9,409 nucleotides of DNA, taken from contig JAFPWQ010000296.1 in NCBI GenBank assembly GCA_017394925.1, positions 1 through 9,409 of the forward strand, given 5' to 3'. The position numbers were made by a program, and so were the translations under genes. The notes beneath the pieces were generated by a model that saw only the letters and a program-made list of their open reading frames with translations, had not been told where the DNA came from and did not search any database. Positions 1 to 7,125 of the stretch are shown here, piece after piece. Each line of letters begins with the position of its first letter. Position 1 is the stretch's first letter. The stretch comes from Synergistaceae bacterium (lineage in GTDB: Bacteria; Synergistota; Synergistia; Synergistales; Aminobacteriaceae).

Positions 1-80
1 CGGCCTGATGCCATTACTGCGGCTTCGGCTGAACGGACAAGTTCCATCGCGAGATTCTTATCCTGCGCAAATAATGCCAT
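1..80 (-). CDS. glpX: Start of a GlpX-like class II fructose-1,6-bisphosphatase (partial)
   Basis: Only the first 26 codons are inside the window; the gene runs off the left edge. The peptide starts MALFAQDKNLAMELVRSAEA and goes on AVMASG. This resembles the N-terminus of class II fructose-1,6-bisphosphatases (GlpX), where an N-L-x-[ML]-E-L-V-R stretch is followed by a small-residue helix (T/S-E-A-A-x-x-A-S). GlpX hydrolyses fructose 1,6-bisphosphate to fructose 6-phosphate in gluconeogenesis in the cytoplasm. The start is well set: a strong ribosome binding site, GGGAGGGG at 90-97, lies nine bases upstream of the ATG. No catalytic residue is visible in so short a piece, so the name rests on the N-terminal pattern alone. 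Confidence 0.55.
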   Translation of the reverse strand, partial: MALFAQDKNLAMELVRSAEAAVMASG

Positions 81-138
81 AAATATTTACCCCTCCCGAA
101 TATTTTTATTTTGTCTGTGTGAATTGAATTTGCAAATG

Positions 139-144
139 ATTATA
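139..144 (-). promoter_or_regulatory. Possible -10 element upstream of the glpX-like gene
   Basis: The minus strand reads TATAAT, a perfect -10 hexamer, about 60 bases upstream of the glpX-like ATG. The best -35 at 17 bases is only a weak match (ATCACG). The surroundings are very AT-rich, so chance occurrence is quite possible. Apart from this, 81-166 shows only the ribosome binding site at 90-97. Confidence 0.35.
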
Positions 145-166
145 TAATAATTTTATGTTCACGTGA

Positions 167-400
167 TTATTTTGCACAGCTCATTCTTTCTTCACTTTCA
201 CGCAGAAGTTTGTTTAACACCTCAAGGTTTCTTCTCTGCATATCCCTGAACTTATCACCCAGTCTCGGAACAGGCATACCTTTGGGAATAGTAATCTCGG
301 GAATGTCTGAGCAGTCAATATCCTCTTCTCTGATTGTCTTCATAAGTTCTATTGCTTCTTCTCTGTCTTGCGGATAACCTTTCGGGTAATTCCATGCCAT
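167..400 (-). CDS. BrnA-like antitoxin (short form), partner of a decayed BrnT
   Basis: This encodes a 77-residue acidic protein. It contains E-E-D-I-D-C-S-D-I-P-E-I near residues 25-36, which resembles the conserved (D/E)EDIDxSDIPE segment of BrnA-type antitoxins. BrnA proteins bind and neutralise the ribonuclease toxin BrnT and repress their own operon through a C-terminal ribbon-helix-helix domain. I cannot see a clear ribbon-helix-helix here; the C-terminal half (rich in R, E, K and L) may be a helix that contacts the toxin. An upstream in-frame ATG at 430 would add ten residues, but the ATG at 400 is preferred because AGGAG lies ten bases before it and the product then starts MAWNYPKG. 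It overlaps the end of the brnT remnant, the usual toxin-then-antitoxin order. The frame is intact although the toxin gene is broken. Confidence 0.55.
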   Translation of the reverse strand: MAWNYPKGYPQDREEAIELMKTIREEDIDCSDIPEITIPKGMPVPRLGDKFRDMQRRNLEVLNKLLRESEERMSCAK

Positions 401-589
401 AAAGTTCTTTCTCCTTTCTTGCTGCTTCACGTGCTGAGATAATGCGAATTAATTCTACATTACAACGATTGACGCGTTCAACATAAATTACAGATAAAAT
501 TGTTTCTTTATCCATAATGCGGCCTATTATCTTGTATCTATCCATGTAAAAGAGAAACCGTCTAATGAAAATTTAACTTCGTCATTCAT
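315..589 (-). pseudogene. BrnT-type toxin remnant (DUF497), internal deletion with frameshift
   Basis: Two pieces of a BrnT-like ribonuclease toxin lie in different frames. The first, from the ATG at 589, reads MNDEVKFSLDGFSFTW and stops soon after; it matches the family's first beta strands (hydrophobic-x-F-x-W). The second, read from about 545, carries RYKIIGRI, a central strand I-L-S-V-I-Y-V-E-R and then R-I-I-S-A-R-E-A-A-R-K-E-K-E-L-Y, the C-terminal hallmark of BrnT. The family's helix with the K-H-G-V-S-F type motif, expected between them, is missing. BrnT proteins are about 90 residues; an internal loss of roughly 35 codons with a change of frame explains the gap. The stop that normally follows E-L-Y is also gone, so the frame runs on 86 bases into the antitoxin gene. 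Toxin activity is unlikely. Confidence 0.6.
411..415 (-). promoter_or_regulatory. Ribosome binding site fixing the antitoxin start at 400
   Basis: The minus strand reads AGGAG here, ten bases upstream of the ATG at 400. It lies inside the alternative longer frame that starts at 430, so it argues for the shorter antitoxin start. Confidence 0.6.
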
Positions 590-628
590 GATTCGATTCT
601 CACATCACGAACAAAAATTATAATGCAC

Positions 629-669
629 AAAAAAATGCCCCCCGAAAAATTTTTTTTTTCAGAGAGGCA
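629..669 (-). terminator. Intrinsic terminator downstream of the C1 peptidase locus
   Basis: On the minus strand TGCCTCTC pairs with GGGGGGCA (eight pairs, two of them U-G). The stem extends after a one-base bulge into a G-C pair and five A-T pairs, and seven T follow directly. It sits 22 bases beyond the peptidase stop and separates that locus from the toxin-antitoxin remnant. Confidence 0.75.
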
Positions 670-690
670 ATTATGTTCTGCAATTAATGC

Positions 691-783
691 TTAACTTTTC
701 TTTTTGCGAACCGCCGGGACGAATGCAAGCAATGCCGTTGCAAATGCAGCTGTCAATACATTACATCCTCCGCCAGATGAACT
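691..783 (-). other. Synerg-CTERM sorting signal at the peptidase C-terminus
   Basis: The last 30 residues have three serines, then G-G-G-C-N, a hydrophobic stretch (V-L-T-A-A-F-A-T-A-L-L-A-F-V-P) and a basic end R-K-K-K-S. This Ser/Gly linker, GGCN motif, membrane-spanning stretch and basic cluster is the Synerg-CTERM pattern known from Synergistota secreted proteins. The conserved Cys suggests processing or lipid attachment, though the sorting enzyme is not known to me. It is the main taxonomic marker in the window. Confidence 0.8.
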
Positions 784-3204
784 AGGAGTCTTCGTAGTCG
801 CAGGTTCAGGTTTAGGGTCATCTTCTCCCTGCTCTGACCTGTCCGCTTCCATGAGAATCATTTTTACAGAGCCGTTAGTACCTGAATTTGCTATTGAATA
901 CACAAGGTTATAATAACCCGCAGGAATTAATCCCTTATTGCCTGATACGTATTCAAGAGCATCAACAGCGATATATATCTTCTGGTTTTCTTCCATTGTT
1001 GTCGTGAACGGACCGTATACAGGATATTCAGCATTTCCGTATGTCTGCCAGAATTCATCAGGTTCAAATCCGGGTTCAAACAATGGGTCATAGCCAATCT
1101 CGTCTTGAAAATCACCGAGTCCCAGAGGATGATTCGTTACTGAATCGTCTGCATACGAAAGCAGATACTCTTCATCTTCTGTCGTGTTCTCAAGATAAAA
1201 TGTTACTTCAGTTCCGGCCTCATGCTTTATGTCTACATCAGTAGAGGCGTAAATTGTGAGCGTTGCTTTCCACACAGGAAGTGAGCGCATTTTGTTTTCA
1301 TCGCTTACATCAATGTCTATGTCGGGCTTATATTTGAGCGGCTTCCCTATTATGTATTTCTCATCATCTGATACTGTCTTTCTGTTATTTTTATTGTCCT
1401 GATATACAGTGAAGGCTTTGATACATGCATTCATAGGAGTATTTAACCTCCTGTCATCCTTCGTAACTATAGTATCAACTCCGTCTTTCCAGTCCGTGCC
1501 GTTAAGAGAGATCCAGCTTTCATAGTCATGAACTACTGCCCAGTCCGAATAGCTTTCGATTTTATGCTCAACTGCTATGGGATATTGATAGCTCTGATTC
1601 GTAACTTCGATAACAACCGTAAAATATTCGCCTGCATTCAATGCTATCTGGTTATCCAGGAACACAGTATGATAGCCTGCATACGGGAATGTCTCAGAAT
1701 CATACGCAGCAGCAGAAGCAGATTCAGGATAAGGTCTGTCCGTTGGTCTGTCTTTGATGCCGGTATATATTCTCTAGTTCACAGTCGCGTTATTATCAGT
1801 CGTGTAGAACGAAATACTTTCGAGATATTCGCCTTCAGACCTGACTTTGAACGCATTCGCCGCATACATCTTTGTGCTGTCTTCGCCGTAAGCAGAACAC
1901 CAGCCCATCGGATCATATTCGTATGAATTGATGATGCCGGTCTGATCCTGAACAACAAGTGCAGTTCCGTCTTCAAACGGCTGTTCGTAGGACATCCAGA
2001 AATAACCGCCTCCGTGAAGCCCTGCCTGAGTATTTACATCTGCGGATTCATTCGGCCAGTATTTACCCCATGAATTTTTCACAAGCCATGCGCCGGGTTT
2101 ATCTGGTCTGTTTGCAGCACGGAAATTAGCAACTGGATAATTATCATCCCAGCCTACAATCGCGACCATGTGATTCGTGTTTCTGGTCTTGTCTGCAACT
2201 TTCGTTCTGTATGCTCCTGTTGTACTAAGCTCTGTCTTGTCATCATCGCCTGCCCAGTATGCAATACACACTGCTCCGTGTTTCATCACCAGATTCTTAA
2301 CGTAACTCACATCAGGATGAGCGAGTTCATTGTTCTCGAAGTCATTATCGGGTCTTGTCTGCCCCATCGTAGGCCATGGAGAAGCAAAAAGAGCATCAGT
2401 TAATCTTATGAGAGGCAAATATGTATCGGCGTAATATTCAGGATAAATATCAGGACTTGGGAGAATCCATTTGCCTGTATTCAGATGACCCATGAGATTA
2501 AATGCAGTGTACGAAGGCAATTCGTTTGCTCTTTCAAGCTCTCTTAAAGTTTGCGGAGACAGTCTGATTGATTTGCTCAGTGCATCAGTATCGATATACG
2601 GAAGGTTATATTCAGGAACAGGACCGTCAAGCCTTGCAAGATATGCAATAGTATCACTTACTACTCCGCTGTTTAAAATCTTTACGCTCTTCTCATTGCG
2701 GCGTGCTAATTCTTGTCGGGATTATTCTTTACGTACCATGCCGTATGAAGTTCTGACAAATCAAGCGATTCAGCATTGCCCCATGCACCGCTGACTTTGC
2801 CGTCATTGTTGACCAGGTGAGTCAGATAATTGCTCTCAGCAGGTACTATGCTTCCGAATGCCCAGCATGTTCCAAGCCAGTCCTGATCTCGCACAGGTGT
2901 ATCACGTCCAAGCTCTACGAGGTCATAAAAAGCGGGATATTCGCACTGTCAGATACTTTCGGAGGATTCAATGAGAGATGCTGAAGATTCACAGGTCCGG
3001 GAATATAACCTTTTGTGTGTTCTGACTCTGAAGCTGATTTTACTTCTGAGGCTGACACATTCGGAACTTCAGAAGAATTTTTTTCTGCCTGTTCCTTCTG
3101 CCATTCAACAAATGCGGGGTTCAATGGTGAAATCCTGCATAAGCAACTGATGCCGACATGATGATAAGCATACATGCAGACACGAATAATTTTTTGGGAT
3201 TCAT
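691..3204 (-). pseudogene. Secreted C1-family cysteine peptidase with lectin-like domain and Synerg-CTERM, multiply disrupted
   Basis: With three single-base corrections and one amber codon read through, the locus gives one protein of about 838 residues. The ATG at 3204 follows AGGAGG and begins a signal peptide (M-N-P-K-K, hydrophobic core, A-Y-A cleavage site near residue 23). A Ser/Glu-rich linker leads into the papain-fold domain. The oxyanion Gln and catalytic Cys are in Q-D-W-L-G-T-C-W-A-F (Cys codon 2867-2865). The His is in N-H-M-V-A-I-V-G-W (2172-2170) and the Asn in V-K-N-S-W-G (2076-2074). A lectin-like domain follows (N-A-F-K-V, S-I-S-F-Y-T-T-D), then a beta-rich region and a Synerg-CTERM tail. 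Such proteins are exported and probably held at the cell surface. The frame changes near 3124-3135, 2926-2941 and 2709-2715, and TAG lies at 1774-1776. All catalytic residues remain encoded, so decay is recent or some disruptions are sequence errors. Confidence 0.85.
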
Positions 3205-3214
3205 TAATGAATTG

Positions 3215-3220
3215 CCTCCT
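3215..3220 (-). promoter_or_regulatory. Ribosome binding site of the C1 peptidase
   Basis: AGGAGG on the minus strand, ten bases before the ATG at 3204, fixes the true start and thereby the signal peptide. A longer open frame starting at 3283 covers the same region in another frame, but it has no such site and its N-terminus is not a clean signal peptide. Confidence 0.75.
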
Positions 3221-3256
3221 AAATAATGTGGATTGCATAATTATGATACTAAGCAC

Positions 3257-3294
3257 AAAAAAAATTCCCCCGATGCTTTTCACATCAGAGGAAT
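3257..3294 (-). terminator. Intrinsic terminator downstream of the PBP1A gene
   Basis: On the minus strand ATTCCTCTGATG pairs along its full 12 bases with CATCGGGGGAAT (two U-G pairs), with a seven-base loop, and the T-run (eight T, one of them in the stem) follows directly. It starts 16 bases after the PBP stop and isolates that operon from the peptidase locus. The remaining stretch, 3205-3256, holds the peptidase ribosome binding site and no convincing promoter. Confidence 0.88.
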
Positions 3295-3310
3295 AATCTT
3301 TCTTCTTGAA

Positions 3311-5758
3311 TCATTCAAGCCCGTATTCTTTCAGCAACTGCCTGTATCTTTGTTCAACCTCGCTGACCTTTGGCTCCTGTCGTTTAGGTGCAGGCTGTGA
3401 AGGTCGCGGAATTGCCGCCTGCTGTGCCGGTGCCGTTACCTGATGAGCCGGTGCTGATGATGCTTCGCGTTCACCTGAAGATGATGACGATGAATTATCT
3501 GAGCCTGACGAATCACCGCCGCCTCTCTGCATTCTCGCATAATACGAATCATCCTGCTCAACGAGAAATAATCTCGGTCCTCTCGGATCATTATTCGCGG
3601 CCTTATAGCTTCCTCCGTGTGAAGGACATGATGCCGTTGGTGCTTTGCCTTTCGGGAAATACAACGGGACAGCCTGACATCCTCCGCGAGCTAAATATCC
3701 TGTAGACCTGCATATCGAGACTTTATCGACTTCAACCCATGAGGGCGGAGCTTCAAAGTTTTCGGGAGTATTCATTTCCTGCACTGCGAACTGCATGAAC
3801 TTCTTCCAGACCGGCGCAGCTACAGTTCCTCCGAATGCACGCCTTCCCATTGTCTTATGGTCATCGCGTCCGACATACACAGCCGTAGTTAATCCGGGTA
3901 CGCCTCCGCAGAACCATGCATCAATGAAATCATTTGACGTTCCTGTCTTGCCGAACACGTTCACTTTCGAGATTGCCGCAGGTTTTCCCGTTCCTGCCCT
4001 TATCGTGTCCTGAAGCATTGACCGAATCGAGTATGCTGTCTCTGGTCGCATGGCCTGAGTTACTGCCGTGTCTCTGTGTTCGATTACGTTTCCGTCCCTG
4101 TCTTTTATCTCGCGTATCATGAGAGGCACGATTCTTTTTCCGCCGTTGTTGAAGCAGTTAAACGCTACGGCCATTTCAAGCGGCGTTAAACTTGCAGAGC
4201 CTAATGCAACCGATAAGTCATTGGGCAGGTATTTAGTCTCAATTCCCATGTTACGAGCCATCTGTACAATCGCATCTGTTCCGATATACGCGGCTACACG
4301 GACTGCAACAGTGTTATATGAACTCGTTAATGCCCTCTGAAGCGTAACTTCTCCTGCGTAACCCTTGCTTGAATTATGCGGCGACCACCCTTTACCGTTT
4401 GAACCTCTCTTCTTGAACGTTATAGGCGCATCAAGAAAATGGTCGCTGGGCATAATATCTTCTTCCATTGCGGCGGCATAAACTATCGGCTTGAAACTTG
4501 AGCCGGGCTGACGCACTGCCTGAGTTGCACGGTTAAACTTGCTCTCTTTGAAGTCCTTTCCTCCTACGAGAGCTAACACTTCTCCCGTCTCTGATTCAAT
4601 GCACACTAATGCTCCCATGACGTTCTTATTCAAACCCTGAATGCATTCACGTGCCTTATCCTGAAGTTTTAAGTCAAGAGTCGTATATATCTGAAGGCCT
4701 CCGCTGTATACTTCATCCTTGCCGTACTTGGGCAGTAAATCATTGAAGAGTAAATGCGACACGAAATACGGAGCCATATTGTACTCTTCGATTCTGTTTC
4801 TGCCCTTCTTATTGAGTACAAGCTCTTCGTTATATGCTTCCTGTCTTTGTTCGGGCGTAATCCATTCAAGAGCTTCCATTCGTGAGAGAACGTAATTCTG
4901 TCTTGATTTTGCGTTATTCATGTTGCTTAACGGATTATAATTTCCCGGATTCGCAATCAGACCTGCAAGCACTGCCGACTCTGCAAGGTCTAAATCCTTT
5001 GCTGACTTGTCGAAATATGTCTTTGCGGCTGTCTCTACACCCCATGCACCATGACCGAAATTTATCGTATTGAGATATAGCTCAAGAATTTTATCCTTCG
5101 GGAATAACTTTTCGAGCCTCATCGCAATTATTATCTCTTTGGCCTTACGCGTTATGCTCTTCTCATGTGTCAAAAATAAATTTCTCGCTAACTGCTGTGT
5201 GATCGTACTCGCACCCTGAATCTTTCCGCCTTCAACTATATCCGTCCATAATGCACGCATGATTGAGCCGATTCTAATCCCTCCGTGCTGATAGAACGCT
5301 GAATCTTCTGCCGCAAGTACAGCCCTTACGACTGACGGCGACATCTGATGCAATTCTAACGGCGTTCTGTTCTCGATGAATAAACGCGCAATGACTTCAC
5401 CGTTTCGGTCATACATGATTGACGGAAGGCTGTTCTTAGGGTTAGCGAGTTCAACCATGCTGGGCAGATCTTCAGATAATTTCACTACGTACCATGCGAC
5501 TCCTGCGCTTAATGCTCCTGCGGCCATGAGGATAACCAGAAATACAGACATAAATAATATCTTGAGAATCGATACGCGTTTTTTCTTTCTGGGCTTCATT
5601 TTCTTTTTCACTGGTACATTTGCGGCCTGATGTTTTGCATTATGATTTTGATTCTGCGGTCTCTGTTCACGTATCGGCCTGAACAATATATCTTCCGGGT
5701 CTATGCGGAATCTTTTATTTCTGTCATCTGGTCTTTGCGGGTTATGTCTCTCATTCAT
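3311..5758 (-). CDS. Class A penicillin-binding protein (PBP1A type, GT51 plus transpeptidase)
   Basis: This 815-residue bifunctional enzyme polymerises lipid II into glycan strands and cross-links the peptide stems outside the cytoplasmic membrane. A basic cytoplasmic tail (1-62) precedes one membrane segment (about 63-93). The GT51 glycosyltransferase shows E-D-S-A-F-Y-Q-H-G-G (151-160, catalytic Glu 151), G-A-S-T-I-T-Q-Q-L-A-R-N (182-193), R-K-A-K-E (204-208) and the E-L-Y-L-N-T-I-N-F-G-H-G block (226-237). The transpeptidase shows S-S-F-K (420-423, acylated Ser 420), S-Y-N (480-482) and K-T-G-T (604-607), so both activities look intact. A tail after about residue 670 holds Cys 683, 694 and 711, then Ser-, Pro- and Gln-rich low complexity. 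GGAGGGGG nine bases upstream sets the start. The gene lies 46 bases after the C39-like gene, probably in one transcript. PBP1A is the likely name; other class A subtypes cannot be excluded. Confidence 0.95.
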   Translation of the reverse strand: MNERHNPQRPDDRNKRFRIDPEDILFRPIREQRPQNQNHNAKHQAANVPVKKKMKPRKKKRVSILKILFMSVFLVILMAAGALSAGVAWYVVKLSEDLPSMVELANPKNSLPSIMYDRNGEVIARLFIENRTPLELHQMSPSVVRAVLAAEDSAFYQHGGIRIGSIMRALWTDIVEGGKIQGASTITQQLARNLFLTHEKSITRKAKEIIIAMRLEKLFPKDKILELYLNTINFGHGAWGVETAAKTYFDKSAKDLDLAESAVLAGLIANPGNYNPLSNMNNAKSRQNYVLSRMEALEWITPEQRQEAYNEELVLNKKGRNRIEEYNMAPYFVSHLLFNDLLPKYGKDEVYSGGLQIYTTLDLKLQDKARECIQGLNKNVMGALVCIESETGEVLALVGGKDFKESKFNRATQAVRQPGSSFKPIVYAAAMEEDIMPSDHFLDAPITFKKRGSNGKGWSPHNSSKGYAGEVTLQRALTSSYNTVAVRVAAYIGTDAIVQMARNMGIETKYLPNDLSVALGSASLTPLEMAVAFNCFNNGGKRIVPLMIREIKDRDGNVIEHRDTAVTQAMRPETAYSIRSMLQDTIRAGTGKPAAISKVNVFGKTGTSNDFIDAWFCGGVPGLTTAVYVGRDDHKTMGRRAFGGTVAAPVWKKFMQFAVQEMNTPENFEAPPSWVEVDKVSICRSTGYLARGGCQAVPLYFPKGKAPTASCPSHGGSYKAANNDPRGPRLFLVEQDDSYYARMQRGGGDSSGSDNSSSSSSGEREASSAPAHQVTAPAQQAAIPRPSQPAPKRQEPKVSEVEQRYRQLLKEYGLE

Positions 5759-5804
5759 TAAATGATTCCCCCTCCGTTAAACTGAACTTTTTTCTCAAAT
5801 CATA

Positions 5805-6437
5805 TCATAATGCATTGAATAATGAGCATCTGACGCGTATTATTCCGCCTTTACGTTTATAATGCGTGTCCCAGAGTTTACGAAGAGGAAACCATTTGTA
5901 TTCACCATATGTAACTGTAAGAACGTTAAGTCCGTCTTCATTTTCTTCATTCTCTACATAGCCTGCAAGATTGAACCAGTGCCAGAAGAAATCTTCAAGT
6001 TCAGAGTCATAATGATTCAATAAGAGGAAAGGCACAGGAAAATTATCATCGATTTGATTCATGATTGCCTCAGCAAAAACTTCATAGCTTACGTTTCCCG
6101 ATAAGCCCTCGATAATTAAGTCATTGCTCTTCACACTCTGCATATAATCTTTCAGTCCGCAAATATAAGTCTCAAGGAAATCAACGCCGTGATAGCGCGG
6201 AAATAAGAACGGTTTCATTATTGACGAGAATTTTATGAAGTCATCGCGTGAAATATGATTTGCATCGAACGGATATAACTTTCTGAATTTTTCACGTCTT
6301 GAGAGCAGCATACATAAATCACATGCGGTAACAGCGGCACATCCTCCGCGATTCATGTCCCATTCGATGAGCCAGTCCTGATTGCCTCCGGGTGTACCTT
6401 CAATCATAAAGTATTCGAGAATCTTTTTGTGTTTCAA
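5805..6437 (-). CDS. Hypothetical protein, possible C39/papain-fold cysteine peptidase
   Basis: I cannot assign a function to this 210-residue protein. It has no signal peptide or membrane segment, so it looks cytoplasmic. An N-terminal P-G-G-N-Q-D-W (Gln 20) is followed by R-G-G-C-A-A-V-T-A-C-D (Cys 33). Near the C-terminus are F-F-W-H-W-F-N-L-A-G-Y (His 153) and V-T-Y-G-E-Y-K-W-F-P-L-R-K-L-W-D (175-190). A Gln, then a Cys at a helix start, then a His in a strand ending in G-Y, is the arrangement of C39-like papain-fold enzymes; that is inference from motif order. I recall similar uncharacterised proteins in gut anaerobes but cannot verify it. The start is uncertain: TTG at 6437 with AGAGG about 13 bases upstream, or ATG at 6407, which has no ribosome binding site but keeps all the motifs. 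The frame is open further upstream without another start codon. Confidence 0.7.
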   Translation of the reverse strand: MKHKKILEYFMIEGTPGGNQDWLIEWDMNRGGCAAVTACDLCMLLSRREKFRKLYPFDANHISRDDFIKFSSIMKPFLFPRYHGVDFLETYICGLKDYMQSVKSNDLIIEGLSGNVSYEVFAEAIMNQIDDNFPVPFLLLNHYDSELEDFFWHWFNLAGYVENEENEDGLNVLTVTYGEYKWFPLRKLWDTHYKRKGGIIRVRCSLFNAL

Positions 6438-6538
6438 TTTGATTAATTCGCCTCTACATAAAAAATCATCTGCATATTTTATATTCTTTTGCGAAAAAAC
6501 AACCTTTTCTTTAACATTTAATCATTATTAAAGTCGCA

Positions 6539-7057
6539 CTACTCTAATTCATCGTCATCTAAAAAATCATCATACGAATAACCCATTTTCCAAAGCTCAT
6601 ATTGCGCTGCAGAATGTCCCTGTTTAGCGGCCATACGATAATATTTGATAGCTTTACGTTCATTCCGCTCTACTTCGTTACCTTTTCTATATATTTCACC
6701 CAGCTCGTATTGTGAAGAAACATCTCCGCGTTCAGCATCTGACTTTAATCTAGTTATGTATGGTGATTCCCTGATGTTTTGAGCTTTGAGTACATGCAGT
6801 TGTTCCTCAAGCTCGCGTTCTATTTCTGCCCTGCGCCTTGCCTCTTCAGCTTTTTGAGCCTCTGCCTGCTTCAATGCTTCTTCCTTCTGTTTGAGTTCGG
6901 ACTTCAACCGTTCTTCTTCCTGATTCTGCACTTTATACTTGAACAACGACCTCATACCAGGAAACAATCCAAACGCAAGAGCCAACAGAATAGCTGCTAC
7001 AATTTCTCCGCCGAACTTTTTCAGACCGTCAACTATAATCTCAAATACATAACCCAT
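6539..7057 (-). CDS. Membrane-anchored coiled-coil protein with Sel1-like repeats
   Basis: The 172-residue product has three visible parts. An N-terminal hydrophobic segment (about 17-33, ending L-A-F-G-L-F-P-G) is likely a single membrane anchor. Residues 43-95 are a charged, Ala-, Glu-, Lys- and Gln-rich heptad-like coiled coil. Residues 105-157 hold one full Sel1-like repeat and the start of another: A-E-R-G-D, Y-E-L-G-E-I-Y-R-K-G, K-A-I-K-Y-Y-R-M-A-A-K-Q-G, then A-A-Q-Y-E-L. Sel1 repeats are TPR-like helical pairs that mediate protein contacts. The end is very acidic. The partner is unknown. A promoter candidate lies 40 bases upstream; the ribosome binding site is weak (TAGAG). The following gene starts about 100 bases later on the same strand, so a shared transcript with the C39-like and PBP genes is possible. 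The stop is TAG. Confidence 0.8.
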   Translation of the reverse strand: MGYVFEIIVDGLKKFGGEIVAAILLALAFGLFPGMRSLFKYKVQNQEEERLKSELKQKEEALKQAEAQKAEEARRRAEIERELEEQLHVLKAQNIRESPYITRLKSDAERGDVSSQYELGEIYRKGNEVERNERKAIKYYRMAAKQGHSAAQYELWKMGYSYDDFLDDDELE

Positions 7058-7096
7058 AATGCTCTACATGCAAATTAATTTTCATTGAACGGGCAA

Positions 7097-7125
7097 ATTA
7101 TATCCTGATTGAATATGATTGTGAT
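7097..7125 (-). promoter_or_regulatory. Likely promoter of the Sel1-repeat gene
   Basis: The minus strand carries TATAAT at 7102-7097 and ATCACA at 7125-7120 (four of six matches to TTGACA) with exactly 17 bases between. The -10 is 39 bases upstream of the ATG. Its -35 overlaps the opposing promoter candidate of rpmG. Confidence 0.5.

Noticed and set aside
1774..1776. TAG as a pyrrolysine or otherwise recoded codon in the C1 peptidase
   Set aside because: TAG is the normal stop of rpmG, rplK and the Sel1-repeat gene in this window, and the same peptidase locus carries three unrelated frameshifts, so simple decay is the better explanation.
1528..1926. A 132-codon open frame on the plus strand
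   Set aside because: It is antisense to the C1 peptidase, has no ribosome binding site or recognisable motif, and its residues reflect the complement of the peptidase codons.
2706..3135. Programmed -1 ribosomal frameshifting at the three breaks
   Set aside because: All three shifts are in the -1 sense, but none of the sites has a classic X-XXY-YYZ slippery heptamer with a stem-loop after it, and three programmed events in one mRNA would give almost no product.
2915..3283. Separate 122-residue protein starting at 3283
   Set aside because: Its first half is the peptidase signal-peptide region read in the wrong frame and lies over the PBP terminator. Only the part from about 3135 down belongs to the peptidase.
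6438..6516. N-terminal extension of the 210-residue protein
   Set aside because: The frame is open upstream to a TGA, but it contains no ATG, GTG or TTG other than the chosen TTG, and the codons show no recognisable motif.
6517..6532. AT-rich inverted repeat TTTAAT/ATTAAA as a terminator of the Sel1-repeat gene
   Set aside because: Six weak A-T pairs without a directly following T-run. In such an AT-rich gap it may be chance; an operator role cannot be judged from one copy.
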